From NCBI RefSeq assembly GCF_035594125.1, contig NC_087181.1:11461317-11525316 (forward strand): DNA of 64,000 nucleotides, in the 5' to 3' direction. Position 1 is the first letter of the stretch. Each line of letters starts with the position of its first letter. This document shows, in pieces, positions 55,868-64,000 of this stretch. The notes under the pieces were generated by a model, which ran no database searches, was not told where the DNA came from, and was given only the letters and a program-made list of their open reading frames with translations. The translations under genes and the position numbers were made by a program. The DNA is from Scylla paramamosain. Its lineage: Eukaryota > Arthropoda > Malacostraca > Decapoda > Portunidae.

Positions 55868-56167
55868 AACGCCTACAGCCCACATCATTTCTCTTATTCC
55901 TCTAAATAAACCCAAATCTAAATAAAGGGAAATAAATAAATGAATAAATGAAATAAATGAACAACTGCACAAGGGGAATAAAAAAAAAAAAATAAATAGC
56001 ACTTCGTGAGGAACAAAAGGTATGTTGTTGCGCCTGTATTGTTGTCCTTCCTTTGTGTTCTTTTTGTACATTACATCATCGCTAGAATAAAAAAAAAAAC
56101 ATAAGCTTGAAAAAAAAGTAATTGTTCCTCGTTTTTCGTTCAGTTATTCATTACTTTCGTCAAGGTC

Positions 56168-57533
<1,366 letters not shown>

Positions 57534-57640
57534 TGGTTGGGGAGTGTGTGGTTGGGGCTAGCATATCAATTATGGAGAACGAAATCATGACACGAAATAT
57601 GTCACTGGGACTTGGTTGTGATAGAGCTTGTACCTTTTCT

Positions 57641-57678
<38 letters not shown>

Positions 57679-57899
57679 ATGATGTGTAAATTTCTTCCTC
57701 TTAAGCTTATGTTAGGAAAGCACTCCAAATGTGTTAGTTCAGAAAATCAATAGAGCTTTTTATCCGTTTCACTTCTTCATTATTTTTAGTAGTGAGGGTT
57801 AAAAAAAAAAATCATCCCTAGTTACTCCTGCGCTATAATTGTGCTTTTGTTTACTCCATTACGTCAAACAATAGATGAATTAGTACTTTTTATTATACT

Positions 57900-57965
57900 T
57901 ATATAGGAGAGGTATCGGCCAAGGGCAACAAAAAGACGGATGAAAAGAAGCCCACGAAAGAATAG
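57900..57965 (-). mobile_element. Non-LTR retrotransposon 3' tail, inverted copy
   Basis: On the minus strand CGTGGGCTTCTTTTCATCCG then TTGTTGCCCTTGGCCGATAC and CTCTCC, as in the copies at 3160, 12296 and 14735. Confidence 0.6.
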
Positions 57966-58059
57966 GTGCTTATCTTCCATGTAGGGCGGCGGGGAATTAA
58001 ATACCTCATAACGGGCATAAAATATAATAATCTTACGACGCTTTACTTATGTACATGAA

Positions 58060-58500
58060 GGAGGAGCATCAAACGCTTTATAATAGCATCTAAATACTAA
58101 ACGTACGGAGCATTACTGATATTATACTTGAGGGAGAAGCATAACATACCGTACAATAGCGTCTAGGACTAAATTTATGAGGCATTACCTGACATATACT
58201 TCATTAGATATCATTTAAGAGGATATAACACTAAATTTATCCCTCATTACTGATATATTCGTCAAGGTAAAGCATCAGGTATCATTTAAAAAGCATCTAA
58301 GACTAAATTTGTGACGCATTACTGATACACTCGTCGAAAGAAAGCATTAGATACCATTTCAAAAGCATCTGGGACCAAATTTACGACTCATTACTGATAT
58401 ATTCGTCAAAGAAAACTTGAAATACCATATAAAAAGATCTAAGACTAAATTTATGACTCATTACTGATACATTCATCTAGTACTGGTATACTTTATAATC
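58060..58500. repeat. ~71-bp tandem array, six copies
   Basis: CATTAC(T)GATA landmarks at 58111, 58183, 58245, 58317, 58389 and 58459; units include AAAAGCATCTAAGACTAAAT and ATTCGTCAA. Confidence 0.85.
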
Positions 58501-58986
58501 GCATCCAAAACTACACTTACGCCACACACGTCGGAGCAAGCATCAAATAACACAAAGACAACCACTAGAACACTAAACTAGCATTACCCAGACATATGAG
58601 GCGATAAATTAGTACCCGATGGAATTACTGAGAATGTTATGACTGTTTACTCCTCCCACGTCATCATACCTAAGCGTTACGAGCATTATGAACATCGTAC
58701 CTCTACTTACCACTATTATCGTACACCGGAGTAATTACAGAGCACCCATTATCCACCCACGTTATTTAGGGGCATTTAAAATTTATGTCTTACCGCTATT
58801 TCGCCTTAGTCGTAAGTAAAGGTAAGGTATTTGTAGACTGAAGAGTTGTGTGAGGGAATAACATAACAAAAGCAGCAGTGAGAGTGGGAACTGTAGACCA
58901 GGTGTGGGAGTTACAGGTAAGCAGGGATCAATACTCGTGGGGATAGGTAGATGTGTGTTAACTTGTGGGTGAGTGTACTGTTAATC

Positions 58987-58987
<1 letters not shown>

Positions 58988-59030
<43 letters not shown>
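58988..59030. repeat. (TG)n microsatellite
   Basis: 21 TG units followed by a T-rich tract to 59260. Confidence 0.9.
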
Positions 59031-59035
<5 letters not shown>

Positions 59036-59258
59036 ATGAATTTTTTCTTCCCTCTCTCTCCCTCTTTTCTTATTTTTTCTTTCTTCTCTTTTTTTTTGTT
59101 TTTAATCTGTTTTCTTTTTCTATCTCCCTTTTCTTTCTTTCTTTTTCCCAGTTTTATTTTTCAAGTCTGTTTTTCCGTGTCTTTTGTGTTTATTCAGTTT
59201 TATTTATTGTTTGTTTTGTTTTATTTTTTGTTTGCTTATTTTTTGTTGTTATTGCTAC

Positions 59259-59263
<5 letters not shown>

Positions 59264-59336
<73 letters not shown>
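59264..59336. repeat. (GA)n microsatellite
   Basis: About 36 GA units, then a short (GGCA)n. Confidence 0.95.
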
Positions 59337-59345
<9 letters not shown>

Positions 59346-59639
59346 AGGCAGGCAGGCAGGCAAAGAGAGCTTGTGTGCACGTGGAAATAGGGAGGAGGTG
59401 AGTGGAAGCGTGTCTGGACCAGAGGGGAGGGCAGGTGGGGGCGCCGCGCCTTGACACACTGACCTGATTTACCTTTATTCTGTTTTGTCACAACCTATTA
59501 TCTGTGTTAATGATGTGAGTGTGGCTACAGCGAGGACACGAAACCACGAGAACCTGACGAAGGGCGAGAGTGAGATTAGGTACGGTTGGTCTCAGTATTG
59601 ATCCCACAAACACCAGTGAATGCCGTGCCTGTGACTCAA

Positions 59640-59812
59640 ATGGTAAAATACGGATTAATGAACTGGTTTAGCAAGTTATCATGTTCTAGTCATAGTTTAA
59701 CGAACTCTAGTGGGTGGTATTAAGGTTTTCGTGAGTCTTGTGGTAGTTTAACAAGCTATAATGGATATTATTGGATTTTCAAGGGTGTTTCCGTGATTCT
59801 ATTAACAGGAGG
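59640..59812. repeat. Dispersed repeat related to 43779-44118
   Basis: TTCGTGAGTCTTGTGGTAGT then TTAACAAGCTATAATGG and TTTTCAAGGGTGTTTCCGTGA. Confidence 0.55.
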
Positions 59813-59950
59813 AAGAGGAAGGAGAGAAAAAAATAAAAAGAGAAGTTATAAAGAAAAACAAGAACAAGATGTACAAGAACAAAAAAACAAACAACAAGAA
59901 ACAGACACTCATACAACTCTTTCTCCTTCTCCTTCACCTTCTCTCCTTTG

Positions 59951-60108
59951 TCAAGCCGGAAGGGCAAACTGTTCAAAACTTAACCAAACGTCTTGTGGCG
60001 TTCGTGTAAAGTCGACGTTCTGTCCCGCGTTTTCTAGGAAGTCGTAGGTTTGCCTTGTGACCACAACTGCCTGTCTGATGGGCGGCGCGCAGGCGAACCT
60101 CTCATACT
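59951..60108 (-). CDS. Possible terminal coding exon of an unidentified gene
   Basis: On the minus strand an acceptor (ACTCCCTTTGCTTCAAG) precedes 52 open codons and a TGA at 59951-59953. The encoded peptide begins YERFACAPPIRQAVV and contains TYDFLENAG and DVWLSFEQFALPA at the end. Its composition is ordinary protein-like, unlike the surrounding repeats. I do not recognise a family. The incoming phase would be 1. No upstream exon was found between 60109 and 64000. Confidence 0.3.
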
Positions 60109-60145
60109 CTTGAAGCAAAGGGAGTGATAAGCATTATAGTTGCAT

Positions 60146-60149
<4 letters not shown>

Positions 60150-60204
<55 letters not shown>

Positions 60205-60420
60205 GCCTGTCTTTTTCTTATGGTTTATTTGTGTTTGTGTTTTATTTATTCTTCATCGTCTTCGTTGTTGCATTTATTGTCATCATCTTTCTTCATGGTT
60301 TTATCGTCTTCTTCTTCTTCTTCTTCTTCTCACCAACTAATTTACACTACACTAGTCTTTATAACTTAACACAATTTGTGAATTTGTGAATTTTGCATTT
60401 AATGACTTTTTGTTCACTCA

Positions 60421-60508
<88 letters not shown>

Positions 60509-60595
60509 CACCACTTATTTTATTTATCATATTTTTGCAGGAAACTTAGTTATGATATTTTTTTTTTTGTGAGAGAGAGAGAGCTCAGGTTAACT

Positions 60596-60639
<44 letters not shown>

Positions 60640-60895
60640 AATCGATGCCCAACACAGTCCCTCCTCCTCCTCCTCCTCCTCCTCCTCCTCCTCCTCCTCC
60701 TCCTCCTCCTCCTCCTCCTCGTCCTCCTCCTCCTCCTCCTCCTCCTTTTCCCTGGAACTAAGATGTATAAACTATAAGGGAAAAAAAGCTGATCATAGTG
60801 AAGACGTGTACAAGAATCTCTTCCTCTTTTTTTTTTCTTTCCATTTTTTTCCCTTTCTTTCTAAGCCATACTTTTCCTGAAATGGTTGGTCTTGT

Positions 60896-60981
<86 letters not shown>
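60150..60981. repeat. Microsatellite cluster
   Basis: (TC)n 60150-60199, (CTT)n 60308-60330, (AC)n 60423-60505, (TG)n 60600-60638, (CTC)n 60660-60745, (AC)n 60898-60981. No gene between them. Confidence 0.92.
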
Positions 60982-60984
<3 letters not shown>

Positions 60985-61009
60985 TCAATATACTAAAGCG
61001 CTAAACTCA

Positions 61010-61115
61010 GATCGGTATTCGGCGCAAAGGAGATTGAGTTGTTCATTTTGGCGCAGCGCATTTGGCCGATCTTTACTGAGTTCCTTTGCTGCGCCACTCC
61101 TTAGATTGATAGACA
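61010..61115. repeat. Interleaved inverted repeats
   Basis: AAACTCAGATCGG pairs with CCGATCTTTACTGAGTT, and GGCGCAAAGGA pairs with TCCTTTGCTGCGCC, in the order A B A' B'. Confidence 0.6.
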
Positions 61116-61417
61116 GATAGAGTGGAGGAGGAGCCAGGAAGAAAGTGACTTGACTGACAAAGAATAATTTATAATGTGGAGGCAAAATAAATAAGCAAGA
61201 GTAAATAAAATAAAAAAACACAAACATTCCTAAGAGTCGCGAATTTTGTTACTAACGTGATAATCCGGGAGGAGAAATAAGAAAATAAGTAATAGTTAAG
61301 AAAAAAAGTAAGAAAAGTAGGAAATGAAAAAAAAGAAAAAAAAAAACATTCGTAAGGGCCGCAAACTTTATCGCTACCAAGAATCTGATCGTTTATGACG
61401 TGACGGATGACCTCCTG

Positions 61418-61602
61418 ACCTCTCCCTCTCCCTCTCCCTCTCCCTCTCCCTCTCCCTCTCTCCCTTTCCTTCTCCCTCTCTCCTTGTCTCCACTCTCCCG
61501 TTCTCCCAAAGATTTTCCGGTGCAGAGACTCGTGACTAATAACCTTGACCCGGTCACGGACACCTGCGCTCACCTTTCATTACTGTTTCACTTGTGTCCT
61601 CT

Positions 61603-61698
<96 letters not shown>

Positions 61699-61870
61699 GG
61701 GAGAGAAGGACTTAAGGAGCTGCTGGTAAGTCAGAGTTTGGATTACCTTTGAGATTTTTATGGTAGTTTTTCGTACTGGATTTGTTTTTGTAGGAGGAAT
61801 GTGTAATGTGTGTGTTGGAGTGCTGAGTATGAGGAGGAGGAGGAGGAGGAGGAGGAGGAGGAGGAGGAGA
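61418..61870. repeat. (CTCCCT)n, (TG)n and (GAG)n
   Basis: (CTCCCT)n at 61419-61460, (TG)n at 61609-61696, (GAG)n at 61831-61869. Confidence 0.9.
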
Positions 61871-62099
61871 CGGGAAAGAAAGTGGGGAGGAGGATGAGAG
61901 ATAAGTAGAAAATATAGAGGGCAAAATAGAGGAATAAGACGAGGTCAAGGATAAGGAAGAGGAGAAAAATAAGAGCAGAAAGAGTAAATACAACAGGAAA
62001 ACACGAATCGAGAGGAGAAAAACAATAAAGAGGAGGAAAATAAGGCGAATTACAAGAATACCAAGAAAGACGAGACGAAGGAGAAGCAAAACACGTTAA

Positions 62100-62650
62100 T
62101 GAAAGCGTTACCAAGCCATGAATCGTCAAGCAACTGCACACGTCTTGGCTTGGCGACTGGGAGGTGTTGTCAGGAAGTGTGACGGCGCTGCACGGGCGTG
62201 TGGGCGGCGGGACACGCGAGCCGGGACATGACGCACCTACTTCCGCGTAACACTGGGTTATGGGAAGAAATTATTGAGGTGCAGGGAGGGTGAGTCAGCC
62301 CGGCAACATATCTGAAGCCAGGTGTGCCCGCGCCCCGCCTCAGTCCCTCAGTCCCGGCGCGCTGGTCACGCCGACTCGAGGCTGTCACGGGGCGCTGGTT
62401 CGCTGCCGTTCGGGAAGACACACTGGCTGGCCGCTGGTCGGTCCTCCCTTCCCTTCACTTCCTCATCACCTCCTTGTCTCGTCTCGCCTGCCACTACACC
62501 TCGTCCTCCTCGTCTAGTCAAACCAGTCATTTACATCTCGTCTTGTTTCGCCTCGCCTCGTCCCGCCACTGACTTACACATCGTTGTCTCGTCTCAGCAG
62601 TCACCATAGCACCTCTCCTCGTCTCAGCAGTCACCGCAACACCTCGTCTC
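62100..62650. promoter_or_regulatory. CpG-rich patch, possible promoter / first exon
   Basis: GGCGCTGCACGGGCGTGTGG, CCGGCGCGCTGG and similar sequence with many CpGs in an otherwise CpG-poor region. Open frames of 80-95 codons exist on the plus strand but have no recognisable content. Followed by a (CGTCTCGCCT)n-like minisatellite at 62475-62720. Confidence 0.35.
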
Positions 62651-62889
62651 GCCTCAACAGCCACTAACACCTCTCAGCTTCACCATATATCAGTAACCAA
62701 GCCATAGCACCTCACTCGCCTCAAGGAAATGGTTGTCAAGTAATTTTTTTTTCTTCTGTTAGTAGTCTATATGAAACAGTCACCCCATACAAGCTTTCAG
62801 TGCGTTTTCTACTCTTTTGAAGTTTTTATAAATAATTGATAGTAGTAAAGAATAAAAACTAACAACATTTCTTTACCTCAACTTCTTGT

Positions 62890-63730
62890 ATCGAGAAGAC
62901 TGGACTAGAGACTGAGAGGAGAAGGGATTGAGTTGACAGTCGCGTACCATTGACTGAAACTAAAACATTTTAGTGATAACGCTACTGTTTTTTTTTACCT
63001 CAGTTTTTACTTCACTTGCTATAGAGACAAAACATTGCGTGAGTGAAAAAGAGAAAGGGGACAAAGACTGATTCGAAAGCCATGCACCAGTGATCGAAAG
63101 TAGAACATTTGAAGCAAACCAGGAACTTTACCTCATTTTTCGTTTCTTAACTTGCAATAAAGACAACACATGACTGGAAAGAAAAGAGAAGATAGAAAAA
63201 AAAAAAAAGACACTGAACTGAAAGCCATACAATAGTGATCAATTTGAGAAGAAGAAAAAAAGTGGTTTGACATGACAAGACACTAACATAACATCAACTC
63301 GTAGGAAACTCGTGCCATACAAGCTAACACGTGGCCGGAAAAGAGAGAGAAGATTAAAAAAAGAAGTGAGTTAAAAGTTTTACACTAGTGATCGACTTGG
63401 AAATAGCAGAGTACCTCCTTGACAAGAGACTGACTGGACATTAATAAAGAGTGTGGGTGATGCAGATAAACTAGTATATGGATGGGAAGGAAAATGAGTT
63501 AGAAGTCTTAGACCATTAATTGACGTGAAAATAGCAGTGTACCTCCTTGACAAGACACAGTCAGGCCATTAATACGTAGGGAACTTAAGTGTTAAAGATA
63601 AAACTAACACGAATGAAAAGGAAATTGAGTTAGTAGCCTTGCATCTGTGAAAACTTGAACTTTGAACACTTGAAATAACAGTGCACCTCCTTGACAAGAG
63701 ACAGACAGGACATCAATACGTGAGCAGGTT
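62890..63730. repeat. ~127-153-bp tandem array, six diverged copies
   Basis: Landmarks of the type CCATGCACCAGTGATCGAAA at about 62945, 63080, 63225, 63378, 63508 and 63635. GTACCTCCTTGACAAGA is shared by the last three units. Confidence 0.8.
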
Positions 63731-64000
63731 GGTGTGACTCGTGTCTTCGTGGCGGCCGTGAGTGTGTGAATGTGCAGCCTTCATCTGGAGAGGAGTGACC
63801 CGGGCCTTCTGAAGGTGTGGGGAGCTGTGGGGTGTGAATGGCTGACGTACTTGTGGTTTGATTATGAAGTGGCGTTAGAAATAGTGATAGTTTTACTTGT
63901 TCAATATTTATTCACTTACTTAAATTTTCTCCTATTATCATTCTTACACAATTAGTATTAATTTTTTTCTTTTCTTTCTTCAATATTTATGCCTTATTGC

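Overview
The window is animal nuclear DNA, most likely from a decapod crustacean. Genes are split by GT-AG introns. Very long di- and trinucleotide arrays are everywhere. Degenerate TTAGG-type (arthropod telomere motif) tracts lie inside the sequence, and 3' tails of non-LTR retrotransposons recur. The species call is inference from this style; nothing in the window names the organism. Almost all long open frames are microsatellite artefacts. The real genes were found by joining short exons through splice sites with matching phase.

Three genes are supported. (1) Minus strand, 19606 down to 1052: a 14-coding-exon gene for a 763-residue type II membrane protein of the glutamate carboxypeptidase 2 / transferrin receptor family (M28B fold with a PA domain). 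It has lost the bridging-zinc Asp and the catalytic Glu, and its cytoplasmic tail has a YTRW motif close to the YTRF endocytosis signal of mammalian transferrin receptor 1. (2) Minus strand, 24744 to 23364: a compact 4-exon gene for a 166-residue secreted phospholipase A2 with signal peptide, furin-like propeptide site and CCRTHDRCYD active site. (3) Plus strand, first non-coding exon near 27.1-27.2 kb, coding 28701-41733: a 22-coding-exon SMARCAD1-type SNF2 chromatin remodeller of about 1136 residues, with a poly(A) signal at 42149. The phospholipase and SMARCAD1 genes are divergently oriented.

The region from 42.2 to 64 kb has no gene I can identify. It contains microsatellites, several tandem arrays with 70-150 bp periods, retrotransposon tails, interstitial TTAGG, two CpG-rich patches that look like promoter or first-exon sequence (42.8-43.2 and 62.1-62.65 kb), and two isolated exon-like segments on the minus strand (49660-49761 and 59951-60108).

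The most interesting points are: the transferrin-receptor-like pseudoenzyme; a 684-bp block with 14 CACGTG sites inside one of its introns; and a recurring pattern in which intronic tandem duplications have copied splice sites with them (SMARCAD1 exons 7, 12 and 22; receptor exon 5). In SMARCAD1 the array runs into the last exon, where acceptor choice decides the C-terminus.
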